Positions 1 to 6,098 of a DNA stretch of 7,115 nt are shown piece after piece; the stretch's first letter is position 1, and every line of letters starts with the position of its first letter. The notes below the pieces were generated by a model. It did no database searches, was not told the DNA's origin, and saw only the letters and a list, made by a program, of their open reading frames with translations. The stretch is from Planctomycetaceae bacterium (lineage in GTDB: Bacteria > Planctomycetota > Planctomycetia > Pirellulales > Pirellulaceae). The position numbers were made by a program, and so were the translations under genes. The stretch is taken from assembly GCA_007124535.1 (NCBI GenBank), contig SLEY01000444.1:1-7115 (forward strand), read 5' to 3'.

Positions 1-2
1 AA

Positions 3-152
3 TCCGACGGCTCGACGGCGCCGGATCCGACGGGTCAGAATTTTCAATGGTTTGGCGAAAACGAGCGCCAACAAGGTCTGCAACGGGCGCTGCCCGACTT
101 GGAGGACCCGCGGTTGTTGCCCTATTACGAAGGCCGTTCGAGAACGCGTTGA
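3..152 (+). CDS. C-terminal fragment of an unrecognised protein
   Basis: An open frame enters from the left edge and runs 49 codons to a TGA at 150-152. It reads through FQWFGENERQQGLQ, then RALPDLEDPRLLPYYEG, and ends SRTR. The mix of acidic, aromatic and charged residues and the ordinary codon choice (GAG, GAC, CTG, GGC) look like real protein, whereas the other plus-strand frame here is Arg/Pro/Ser-rich noise. The N-terminus lies outside the window, so no domain can be assigned. I do not recognise the family. It is separated from cas6 by about 960 bases, so there is no sign of an operon. Confidence 0.5.
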   Translation, partial: SDGSTAPDPTGQNFQWFGENERQQGLQRALPDLEDPRLLPYYEGRSRTR

Positions 153-500
153 TCGGCGGTTCCACGGCCGATGGTTGCTGCACGGACCGGTATGATTTCG
201 CCAAGACGCCCACGAATGAAGCACCCCGCAGCGAGACGCCTCGGTCTTTCCGACGGTCGCATGGATGGCATGAACCATCGCGTCAATCGTCGTCCTGGAT
301 TTCCGTGGCGGCAAGGTCAGACGAATCGCGAATTCGGGCCGCGTTGTGCCCGATGCTCCGCCGGGCTTCGCTGGTGCTTGATCCGATGCGCCCCGGTGGG
401 GTACTCGGCCTGAGACGGCGCTGACGCAGCGCAGTTTCGCCCCATGGTTCGCTCGACGCTCGCCCGCTTCGCGTGCCGAATGGCCCGACAACGGCACCGT

Positions 501-518
501 CGCAGCTATTCAGCTGCG
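501..518. repeat. Perfect 7-bp hairpin with 4-nt loop
   Basis: CGCAGCT (501-507) and AGCTGCG (512-518) are exact reverse complements around the loop ATTC. No U-tract follows, so it is not a standard terminator. It resembles a single REP-type palindrome, but no second copy is seen in the window. Confidence 0.5.
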
Positions 519-751
519 TGAATTCTTCAGGGCCTGGCTTCGATCGTTTGCGAACAGGGAAGTGCTTTGCGCCTTTGGTTTCGTAAGTTGTGATGGTTGG
601 GGTGACAAGGCGGATTTGCCGGATGAGGCGATTTCGGCGTAACGGTCAGAAAGAATTTTCGGCTTCTGCTGTTTCTCGACCTAACACCCTACCACATAAC
701 GGTTTTTCCCCACTCACATGACAGGCAAGAAAGGCAGTTGGGGTAAATTTC

Positions 752-775
752 CGGCACCGGCAAGGGTGCCGTTTT
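752..775 (+). terminator. Hairpin followed by short T run
   Basis: CGGCACC (752-758) pairs with GGTGCCG (765-771) around a 6-nt loop. TTTT (772-775) follows and then GG. The stem is strong but the T run is short, so this may be a weak rho-independent terminator or simply a structured element in the cas6 upstream region. No gene is seen ending just before it. Confidence 0.3.
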
Positions 776-1118
776 GGCCGGATTTTGATAGCTCATGAGG
801 GTGGACAATATGTACGGGTACCGCCTCAAATCACGCGACGCGGTGCGGGGGAAGAAGCGGATTGTCAAAGATCGGGCCGCACCCTCGAAACACAAAAAAA
901 CCGCGCAGCACACGGACAATGCACCCTACGCAATTGTTGCTCGTCATGCAATTTCCCCTACCGAGCGAAAATCTATCTTTCTAAACGAGGGGGGCCGCGC
1001 GGGGCGTGGTCGGGATCGCGGGCGGCGGGGGGATGCCTTGTTTTTCGACCGAATGGCGGATATCTTTCAGCACGGGGATCGTGGATTGGTTTCGATTCGA
1101 GGACAGGTTGCAGAGGCG

Positions 1119-1961
1119 ATGCACGAACTGTGGCGTAGCTTGGAACAGATTTGGATTTTGCCCCGCCGGTTGACATTGGACACGTCCGGGGTCGCGGCGA
1201 CGGTGCCGATGCTGCGCGGGGTCTGGGGCGCGGCACTTTACGATCTGGATCACCGGTTGTATCGGTGCGTGTTTCACGAGGACGGCAGGGATCGCGAGCG
1301 GTTGCCTTGCTACATCTTGCGGCCGGTGGCCGGGCAGGTGGCAGTGGACTGGATCGTCATCGGCCGCCCGGCGATCCGGCGGGATGCCTGGCTGTTGCTG
1401 GCCTGGGGGATGGCGATGGAGCGGGGACTGGACGCCGCGCGGGTTCCCTTTCGGGTGCTCCGGATGCAGGGGCTGCGCCCGGACGGGACGGTAGCGGCCT
1501 GCCCGCGTGCCTGGCGTTTGTCCGACGCGGTCTGGCCGCTGGCAGGCGATCCGGAGCGGACGCCCTGCCGTTTGAGTTTCTGGACGCCGTTGAGTCTATT
1601 GCGGCAGGGCGAATTGATCCCCGAGCCGACGCTGAAGGACTTGGTGGTCCGAGCCGGCTGGCGGATCGGCGCGTTTCTCCCGCGGGGTCAGCGGCAGCTG
1701 TGGCACGAGCGGCGGGGGGAGGCGATCGAGTTCTCCCGTCGCGTTCCGGAGCGAGCCTGGCAGGGCCAGCGGTTGGACTTGGAGCGCTATTCCGCCCGGC
1801 AAGGCCGCGAATTCCGGGTGCCCGGCGTCTGCGGCCACCTGGATCTGCCGACCGGTCCCGGGCTCCTCTGGCCCCTGCTCGCTGCCCTCCAATGGCTGCA
1901 TCTGGGAAAGAGCACCATCGTCGGCCTGGGACAACTGACCATCGAACCACTCGACCGATGA
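1119..1961 (+). CDS. cas6: Cas6-type CRISPR pre-crRNA endoribonuclease (RAMP fold)
   Basis: The product is probably a Cas6-family ribonuclease, which cuts the CRISPR precursor transcript within each repeat in the cytoplasm. The 280-residue protein shows a typical layout. An N-terminal RAMP strand (ILPRRLTLDT, about 13-22) leads into PMLRGVWGAAL (30-40). A middle RLSFWTPLSLL segment (about 151-161) follows. The C-terminal block has LERYSARQ (221-228), VPGVCGHLDL (234-243) and a WPLLAALQWLHLGKS helix, ending in the glycine-rich loop GKSTIVGLGQ (263-272) that marks Cas6 proteins of the PF10040 type. His261 just before the loop is a candidate functional residue. The open frame extends back to ATGs at 1053 and 795, but residues before 1119 are low-complexity Arg/Gly/Lys, and 1119 starts directly at the family-like N-terminus. 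GAGGAC about 15 bases upstream is only a weak ribosome site, so 1053 remains possible. No cas neighbour or CRISPR array is visible, so it appears solitary within this window. Confidence 0.82.
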   Translation: MHELWRSLEQIWILPRRLTLDTSGVAATVPMLRGVWGAALYDLDHRLYRCVFHEDGRDRERLPCYILRPVAGQVAVDWIVIGRPAIRRDAWLLLAWGMAMERGLDAARVPFRVLRMQGLRPDGTVAACPRAWRLSDAVWPLAGDPERTPCRLSFWTPLSLLRQGELIPEPTLKDLVVRAGWRIGAFLPRGQRQLWHERRGEAIEFSRRVPERAWQGQRLDLERYSARQGREFRVPGVCGHLDLPTGPGLLWPLLAALQWLHLGKSTIVGLGQLTIEPLDR

Positions 1962-2108
1962 ACTCCACTTTCAAAACTCATGCTGATCCTGCACTCGTGC
2001 CGCACATCCCCGTTTTCGTCGTATACGCGACATCGCAGGTAACGGAAACAGCGGGAACCGGTCGGGTCCGCAGGGTAGACGTTCTTGTCGATTTCCCCCT
2101 TGATTCCC

Positions 2109-2149
2109 CGACACTTAGTCCCTCTACACTTAGTCGTTACTCTTAGTCG
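2109..2149 (-). repeat. Inverted left-arm units of copy 1
   Basis: On the plus strand this reads as repeated CTACACTTAGTCC-like units (CACTTAGTC twice, CTCTTAGTC once). These are the reverse complement of the GACTAAGTGTAG units in the array that begins about 50 bases downstream. The same arm occurs at 5636-5678 in copy 2. Confidence 0.85.
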
Positions 2150-2195
2150 TCCTTTGACCCCCTGAATGGCTGACTGCGGGTGTTCGACTGAATGG

Positions 2196-2350
2196 AGGGG
2201 GCGGAGTGTGGAGGGACGGAGTGTAATCGACTAAGTGTAGAGGGACTGAGTGTAGAGGGACTGAGTGTAGGGGACTAAGTGTAGAGGACTAAGTGTAGAG
2301 GACTGAGCGTAGGGGACTAAGTGTACGGGGACTAAGTGTAGGGGGACGGA
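2196..2350 (+). repeat. Tandem array of a 14-15 bp unit, copy 1
   Basis: About ten head-to-tail units follow the consensus GGACTRAGTGTAGRG. They vary mainly at the R positions (TAA or TGA in the middle) and in the length of the trailing G run. Units are contiguous with no spacers, so this is not a CRISPR array. Confidence 0.9.
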
Positions 2351-2465
2351 GTTGGAGTGGGGTGGCTCGATGCCGCTTCTACCGGCTGCAGAGTGCTCCG
2401 TTGCCGGCATCGGACCCATGCGAGTGGACTCAACGGGCCTTGGAATGGGGGCTGTGGTCGGTCGA

Positions 2466-3176
2466 TCATCCGCTGTTGTGGGAACCACTGGGAGAAGCTG
2501 ACGCGGTTTTTTCACGTACCCGGTATGCCGTGGGACAACAACCTCTGCGAGCGAGCGTTGAAGAGGAGCCTGAATTACTCCGCGTCAGAACAACTTGGAT
2601 GTGCTCATCATGTCTGGACAAAACGCCACCAAAAATGGTTTTCGCACCCGGGACGCCGGGCGTCCTCGCGGCGAGAGTGACGCCCTCCAAGTCACGAAGG
2701 ATGAACCGTGCCTGACCGTATTCATCTACATCCAGCTGAACCAGAGGCTGCATGGAATCGCGAATCGCGAACAAACAGATTGATCCCGGGCCCTGCGACT
2801 GAGCCACGGCGAGGATCGTCACCTCACGAGCATCTTCGGGAAGGATCTGACTGGTAATGGTGAGCGCGGAGCCCTCCCCAAAAACCAGTTCTTCTCTTTC
2901 AGGGTCCCGTGTCGGGCCGGTAAAGTCCGGTGGAACCTCGGCGATGTGTCCCGCACCGGATTGATCCTGCCATCCGGTCACCCGTCCGTTGGAAACCTTC
3001 ACACCGAGATCCGCACGGAGCCACAGGACAAGGCCTGAGTCCGGTATTTCCATCGCGAAACCCCGTTCCGGGTAAGAGTGGCCTAAGGCAGCAAGCATCC
3101 AGAGCAGGGTAACGGTCACCGTTCGGAATGCGTGGAACGCTGGGAAAAGAGGTGGAAAGTGGTAGCTCTCAGGCAT
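2466..3176 (-). CDS. Truncated secreted LamG-like (concanavalin-fold) protein
   Basis: The open frame runs from an ATG at 3176, with GGAG about 7 bases upstream, to a stop at 2466. Residues 17-41 contain a hydrophobic stretch (TVTVTLLWMLAALG) ending in GFA, consistent with export. Residues 45-170 resemble a LamG/laminin-type concanavalin domain: GLVLWLRADLGV, GRVTGWQDQSG, FTGPTRDP and a later VTILAVAQ strand. Such domains in planctomycete-type secreted proteins usually bind or sit beside carbohydrate. Recognisable sequence stops around residue 196-200 (about 2580). Beyond this the frame runs antisense through the IS66 remnant, so the last 35 or so residues are not native. The gene is therefore probably a 5' fragment. 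It starts 8 bases inside the end of the preceding LamG fragment's frame, so the two may once have been co-transcribed. Exact family and partner are unknown. Confidence 0.6.
   Translation of the reverse strand: MPESYHFPPLFPAFHAFRTVTVTLLWMLAALGHSYPERGFAMEIPDSGLVLWLRADLGVKVSNGRVTGWQDQSGAGHIAEVPPDFTGPTRDPEREELVFGEGSALTITSQILPEDAREVTILAVAQSQGPGSICLFAIRDSMQPLVQLDVDEYGQARFILRDLEGVTLAARTPGVPGAKTIFGGVLSRHDEHIQVVLTRSNSGSSSTLARRGCCPTAYRVREKTASASPSGSHNSG
2483..2566 (+). pseudogene. IS66-family transposase C-terminal remnant
   Basis: A frame here encodes NHWEKLTRF, then PGMPWDNNLCERALKR. This matches the conserved C-terminal block of IS66-family transposases (TnpC), where HW..LTRFL, DNN and ER.LK motifs surround the last catalytic Glu. 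Only about 28 residues survive. The usual following block (HRKNSLF-like) is degraded and upstream sequence is not IS66-like. It sits about 35 bases right of repeat element copy 1 and immediately left of the broken LamG gene on the other strand. It is therefore likely a scrap left by insertion and deletion at that junction. It cannot encode an active enzyme. Confidence 0.65.
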
Positions 3177-3496
3177 GACAGGGCTCCGGTTTCGGGAATA
3201 AAAAAAGGGGGGGTATTTCAGCCCCCTGGTAGGGCGAACGGGTAAAATTCAGCAGGCCTTCGTTCCACGGAACGTGGTAGGCGGTGCCAAGGTTGTCGTT
3301 TCTGGAACGGTCGTGGAGCACGTCACCCTCGCCCTCATCGGCCGGCCAGTAACCGGCGGGCCGGAACTCGGGGACGAAGCGGAGTTGGCGTTCCGTGCCG
3401 TGGCTGGCAGCCGGGAGGGGCAAGAAACGCGCAAAGAACGGCTACGGTCACAGACAACGAACCCCAGGCCGAACGTGCTATTTTCACCGGTCCCAT
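3169..3496 (-). pseudogene. Frameshifted secreted LamG-domain gene fragment
   Basis: A good start lies at ATG 3496, with the ribosome site AGGAGAGG (3512-3505) 8 bases upstream. It opens a signal peptide: MGPVKIARSAWGSL, then SVTVAVLCAFLAPP. After about 27 codons the sensible reading moves to another frame near 3400-3425. There it continues AASHGTERQLRF, then GYWPADEGEGDVLHDRS and a LGTAYHVPWNEGLL strand. GYW..DEGEG..L.DRS is typical of the start of a LamG-type domain. The LamG frame has a stop codon upstream of 3423, so a single-base slip is needed to join the two parts. The domain ends after YQGAEIP at the C7T7 run (3213-3200), only about 50 residues in. The piece is thus broken at least twice. 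Its role, if any remains, is unknown. Confidence 0.55.
3200..3226 (-). terminator. Possible rho-independent terminator
   Basis: Read on the minus strand, GGGGG (3226-3222), an 8-nt loop and CCCCC (inside 3213-3207) are followed by seven Ts (3206-3200). The stem is short but all G:C. It lies between the two LamG fragments, where the first domain stops, so it may end transcription of the first. The homopolymers are also slippage-prone and could be where the frame was lost. Confidence 0.4.
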
Positions 3497-3714
3497 GCTG
3501 TCCACCTCTCCTGCGAGGACTCGTTCCGGCCCACGAAACCCGCTCGCGGATTTCCACTCTAAGCCGAAAAGAAATCGGTTTCAACGGTGAGCTTTCGGCA
3601 AGCGTGCAAAATTCCCGCGTTTTTTCGAGGCGGTGTGCGGCGCCGGCGGTTTCAGGGGTCTGTGGCAGAACGCGGGGGCGCCCATGAAGCCGCGGAGCAA
3701 GTTTGGGGCGCGGC

Positions 3715-3862
3715 TGGCTTGGCGGTCGGTCTGTCGTTTTGGCAGATGGTCGGGCACGTATTTCATCCGTGGCTCAGGGCTCATGCGGTGGGTTTCCCGG
3801 GCTTCGCCGGCATCGGATCGGCCTGGCGGCCTGCAGGGTGTGGCTTGATACGCATTGGTCAT
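3715..3862 (+). repeat. Dispersed repeat family B, plus-strand copy
   Basis: This stretch matches the reverse complement of about 6846-6995 in blocks. Shared blocks include GGCGGTCGGTCTGTC, CTCATGCGGTGG, CCCGGGCTTCGCC, GCATCGGAT, GGCCTGGCGGCCTGCA and GGCTTGAT.CGCATT. Similarity is at the nucleotide level and the two copies are read in different frames, so this is non-coding repeat DNA and not a gene family. Confidence 0.75.
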
Positions 3863-3906
3863 TGCTCAGCGGGAAGTAACCGGGGGTCAGGAGGCAGGGG
3901 GCAGGA

Positions 3907-3995
3907 ACCACCAAGCACCAAGCACCAAGCACCAAGCACCGACGAACCGACGAACCGACGAACCGCCCCACCGGCCATCGGCCATCGGCCACCGG
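3907..3995 (+). repeat. Microsatellite cluster (AAGCACC, GACGAACC, GGCCATC units)
   Basis: Three short tandem repeats sit side by side: four AAGCACC-type 7-mers, three GACGAACC 8-mers, then about three GGCCATC/GGCCACC 7-mers. A related cluster in the opposite orientation (GGTGCTT units) lies at 6637-6689. Any open frame through it is an artefact. Confidence 0.85.
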
Positions 3996-4017
3996 AGCGG
4001 TCCGGTGCATTTCGGTG

Positions 4018-4034
4018 TGGTTGACTTTCAACCA
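4018..4034. repeat. 7-bp hairpin, 3-nt loop
   Basis: TGGTTGA (4018-4024) and TCAACCA (4028-4034) are exact reverse complements around CTT. No T run follows. It lies between the microsatellite cluster and the glycosidase-like gene and may mark the edge of the repeat cluster. Confidence 0.45.
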
Positions 4035-4076
4035 ACGGGGTCACTTGGGAATCGCCGCGAGGGCGTGTGCTTCCAA

Positions 4077-4108
4077 CTTGCGTTTGATATGATTAGTCGA
4101 AACGCAAG
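4077..4108 (+). promoter_or_regulatory. Operator-like 9-bp inverted repeat with a -10-like box in its loop
   Basis: CTTGCGTTT (4077-4085) and AAACGCAAG (4100-4108) are perfect reverse complements separated by 14 bases. The spacer contains TATGAT (4088-4093), one base off the sigma-70 -10 consensus; no clear -35 box is seen 17 bases upstream. The site lies about 80 bases before the start of the secreted glycosidase-like gene. That placement suggests a dimeric repressor or activator site, but which family would bind is not evident. Confidence 0.45.
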
Positions 4109-4142
4109 CCGAATGCTTGCCCCATTTTCTCGTCTTGAAGAG

Positions 4143-4156
4143 ACACCTGCTGGTGT
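4143..4156 (+). promoter_or_regulatory. Small inverted repeat in the 5' leader of the glycosidase-like gene
   Basis: ACACC (4143-4147) and GGTGT (4152-4156) flank TGCT, 28 bases before the ATG. It could form a small leader hairpin or be chance. Confidence 0.25.
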
Positions 4157-4184
4157 TCTCGGCTTGATTTTGGAGTAGCTTACG

Positions 4185-5486
4185 ATGCCACGTTCACGAC
4201 TCTTGGGCTGCTTGACCCGCGTAACACGGGTTGCCCTGGCGATCCTCTGCAGTGCCGCTCCTGCGGGCGAGGATAATCGAAATCACGAAGGCCCTGCCGC
4301 ATCTCGGTGGCGGGTGGCGGAGATCGACCTGACCAGCAGCCGGACCTACGCGAACCCGTATGGCGAGATCGACGTGACGGTCACCTTTACCGGGCCTGGG
4401 GGCGAGTCGGTCGTGCGGCCGGCGTTCTGGGACGGCGGCAGTGCATGGAAGGTGCGTTTTGCCCCCACGGCGGTCGGCTCGTGGCGATGGCACACCGAGT
4501 GTTCGGATCGGACCAATGACGGCTTGCACGAGAAGTCCGGCCGGTTGGAGTGCGTGCCTGGCCAGAGCGTCAATCCCTGTTACCGGCATGGTTTTCTGCA
4601 AGTAAGCGACAACCGGCGTCACTTCGTCCATGCGGACGGCACGCCGTTCTTCTGGTTGGGGGACACGCATTGGCAGATGCCGGACACCGAGCGGATGGAT
4701 GCCTGTAATCATCCGGAGCACGCCGGCCAGGCATGTCCGCACGGGGGGCAATTCCAGCACCTGGTGGCCGACCGCCGCGCCAAGGGCTTCACCGTGTATC
4801 AAACCTATCCTTCGGCGACCAATCCCGCCTGGTGGACGGCGGCGCATACGGCGATCAACCCGCAACGGTTTCGCGACGTGTTCGACGTCCAGATGAACCA
4901 CCTCGCCGAGCAGGGGTTTGTCATCGCCTTGGGCTTTGGGCACTTCAACAATTCGACCCGGATTCCGGTCGACGACCTGCGACGGTGGGCACGGTATCTG
5001 GTCGCCCGCTATGGCGCTCATCCCGTGGTGTGGATCACCTGCCAGGAGATGAACGCACCGGAGGACGGTGACCGAAACCGGATCGACGTGTGGCGTGCCG
5101 TGGCCGAGGAGATCCAGCGCACCGACGGCTACGGCCATCCGCACTCGGGGCACCAGTGGGTGCTGGACGTCCGCACGCGCCCGTTGGGCAACGAGCCGCC
5201 ATGCTCACGCCGCCAGACGCCGCCACCCGTCAACCCATGCCGCCGCCTTCCTCATTCCCAGGTAGTCCTGGTAGCTGCTCCAGGTATATTCCTCCGGCCA
5301 CTCGACGATCCCTGCCCGCGCCGGATTCAGGTGAACGTAGCGCGACCGTTCCACGGCGTGGGACTCCCTCTCCACGAGCACGGCCTTGAACCGCCCTTGG
5401 AACAACGCCCCGCACCGCCGCAAGCGGCGGTGGAAGCCGCTGGCGTATCCCGCGTTCAAATCGTGCATCCCCGGCTGGTCACGTGA
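4185..5486 (+). CDS. Secreted DUF5060/DUF4038 glycosidase-like protein, C-terminally disrupted
   Basis: The ATG at 4185 follows GGAG by 9 bases and opens a signal peptide (VALAILCSAAPAG, about 16-28), so the product is exported. Residues 42-125 match a DUF5060-type beta domain: TYANPYGEIDVTVTFTGPGG, FWDGGSAWKVRFAPTAVGSW. Residues 132-338 match the start of a DUF4038-type (apiosidase-like) TIM barrel: YRHGFLQVS, HADGTPFFWLGDTHW, GFTVYQTYPS, IALGFGHF and WITCQEMN. The Glu in QEMN (288) is a plausible catalytic residue. These proteins are thought to cleave plant-type polysaccharide side chains; the substrate here is unknown. Recognisable sequence ends at GHQWVLDVRTRPLGNEP (about 5198). The remaining 95 or so residues are the antisense of a RAYT transposase remnant and are not native. 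The barrel is incomplete, so the gene is very likely inactive. Confidence 0.75.
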   Translation: MPRSRLLGCLTRVTRVALAILCSAAPAGEDNRNHEGPAASRWRVAEIDLTSSRTYANPYGEIDVTVTFTGPGGESVVRPAFWDGGSAWKVRFAPTAVGSWRWHTECSDRTNDGLHEKSGRLECVPGQSVNPCYRHGFLQVSDNRRHFVHADGTPFFWLGDTHWQMPDTERMDACNHPEHAGQACPHGGQFQHLVADRRAKGFTVYQTYPSATNPAWWTAAHTAINPQRFRDVFDVQMNHLAEQGFVIALGFGHFNNSTRIPVDDLRRWARYLVARYGAHPVVWITCQEMNAPEDGDRNRIDVWRAVAEEIQRTDGYGHPHSGHQWVLDVRTRPLGNEPPCSRRQTPPPVNPCRRLPHSQVVLVAAPGIFLRPLDDPCPRRIQVNVARPFHGVGLPLHEHGLEPPLEQRPAPPQAAVEAAGVSRVQIVHPRLVT

Positions 5487-5527
5487 TACACGCCGTCCGC
5501 GATATCGATCCGCAAGGGCCGAGCCAT
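5205..5527 (-). pseudogene. RAYT (REP-associated tyrosine transposase, Y1_Tnp) remnant with internal deletion
   Basis: Starting at 5527 on the minus strand the frame reads MARPLRIDIADG, then VYHVTSRG. This is the hallmark N-terminus of RAYT-type transposases, and a stop follows at 5458-5456. In another frame, from about 5468, it resumes with MHDLNAGYASGFHRR, FQGRFKAVLVERES, RYVHLNPARAGIVEWP and YTWSSYQDYLG, the conserved C-terminal half. About 60-70 residues between the two, including the metal-binding HUH motif, are missing and the frame has changed. RAYTs are single-strand nucleases that move REP palindromes. This one cannot be active in cis. It interrupts the glycosidase-like gene on the left and lies about 60 bases from repeat element copy 2 on the right. 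Confidence 0.85.
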
Positions 5528-5635
5528 AATACCCCAAGCCCACTTCATGAAAAGTTAATTGCCAAGATCTACCCCAGTCTCCCGAGTCTGGTCCGTAGGG
5601 TAGACGTTCTTGTCGACTCCCCCCTTGATCCCCCC

Positions 5636-5678
5636 CTCACACTTAGTCCCTCTACACTTAGTCCTTACTCTTAGTCAG
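5636..5678 (-). repeat. Inverted left-arm units of copy 2
   Basis: CACTTAGTC occurs twice and CTCTTAGTC once, in the opposite orientation to the array about 35 bases downstream. The arrangement is nearly identical to 2109-2149. Confidence 0.85.
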
Positions 5679-5711
5679 TTTTCGATCCCCCGGATGGTTG
5701 GCTGCGGGTGT

Positions 5712-5895
5712 TCGACTGAGTGTAGGGGACTGAGTGTAGGGGACTGAGTGGAGGGGACTGAGTGGAGGGGACTGAGTGTAATCCACTAAGTGGAGAGGAC
5801 TAAGTGGAGAGGACTAAGTGTAGGGGACTAAGTGTAGGGGACTGAGTGGAGGGGACTAAGTGTAAAGGGACTAAGTGTAAAGGGACTGAGTGTGG
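5712..5895 (+). repeat. Tandem array of a 14-15 bp unit, copy 2
   Basis: About 13 contiguous units follow the consensus GGACTRAGTGKAGRG. Variant blocks are grouped: GTGGAGG units together, GTGTAAAG units together. This suggests local duplication of sub-blocks. There are no spacers. Confidence 0.9.
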
Positions 5896-5932
5896 AGGGA
5901 CGGAGTTGGAGTGGGGTGGCTCGATGCCGCTT

Positions 5933-6098
5933 TGGCTGGGTCTCTTGAGCGCTTTTGGCAAGCGTGCTTGAAGGGGGAGCGGGGGTTGGAGGTAGACTGG
6001 CGGTCGATTCTGCACTTGGGGAGGGCTTGCGGTGGTCGCGACTGAAAACCGCGGTAGACGCGGCTTCCAGCCGCGTTCGGGAAACAAGCACGCGGCAG
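5933..6098. other. 166-bp segment present only in copy 2, bounded by a 10-bp direct repeat
   Basis: GATGCCGCTT occurs at 5923-5932 and 6099-6108, and copy 1 has the sequence only once at the equivalent place. The segment includes GCAAGCGTGCTTG and two strong hairpins near its right end. It is either an inserted small element with a 10-bp duplication, or sequence that copy 1 lost by recombination between the repeats. Confidence 0.7.

Larger units (their letters stand above)
153..1052. other. Gene-free stretch before cas6
   Basis: No convincing gene is visible on either strand. Open frames exist, for example a plus-strand one at 47-424 and the upstream extension of cas6 from 795. Their translations are Arg/Ser/Pro-rich, have no recognisable motif, and overlap in several frames as expected in GC-rich DNA. 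The stretch holds two hairpins (501-518 and 752-771). It could be a leader region or decayed sequence. Confidence 0.5.
2063..2450. repeat. Fold-back minisatellite element, copy 1
   Basis: This is the first of two direct copies of a composite repeat; the other is 5588-6180, aligned from 2066 to 5591. In order it has a conserved left end (GGGTAGACGTTCTTGTCGA), two to three inverted units (2109-2149), a unique loop including CTGCGGGTGTTCGACTGA, a tandem array in the opposite orientation (about 2196-2350), and a conserved tail. The tail starts with ACGGAGTTGGAGTGGGGTGG and ends near GGGCCTTGGAA (about 2445). The array and left-arm units are reverse complements, so the element can fold back on itself. 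It carries no protein gene; open frames inside are repeat artefacts. It lacks the 176-bp segment present in copy 2. Confidence 0.85.

Noticed and set aside
47..424. 125-codon plus-strand protein near the left edge
   Set aside because: Arg/Ser/Pro-rich noise, and it overlaps the better-supported C-terminal fragment ending at 152 in another frame.
1357..1974. 205-codon minus-strand frame opposite cas6
   Set aside because: Arg/Pro/Ala/Ser-dominated antisense translation with no recognisable domain.
1151..2146. Long plus-strand frame overlapping cas6
   Set aside because: Gly/Ala/Arg/Pro-rich shadow of cas6 in another frame; it runs on into repeat element copy 1 and has no motif.
2196..2350. CRISPR array next to cas6
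   Set aside because: Units are 14-15 bp, contiguous and lack unique spacers; the second array near 5712 is the same. They are tandem minisatellites.
2231..2515. Minus-strand protein rich in TQSLYTQSL-type repeats (also at 5800-6087)
   Set aside because: It is only the translation of the tandem array and the element tail; there is no independent coding signal.
3587..4031. Open frames across family B and the microsatellites on both strands
   Set aside because: The same DNA repeat is read in different frames at its two copies, and the frames include AAGCACC repeat translation.
4194..5153. 319-codon minus-strand frame opposite the glycosidase-like gene
   Set aside because: Arg/Pro/Val/His-rich antisense of a well-recognised coding sequence, a common artefact in GC-rich DNA.
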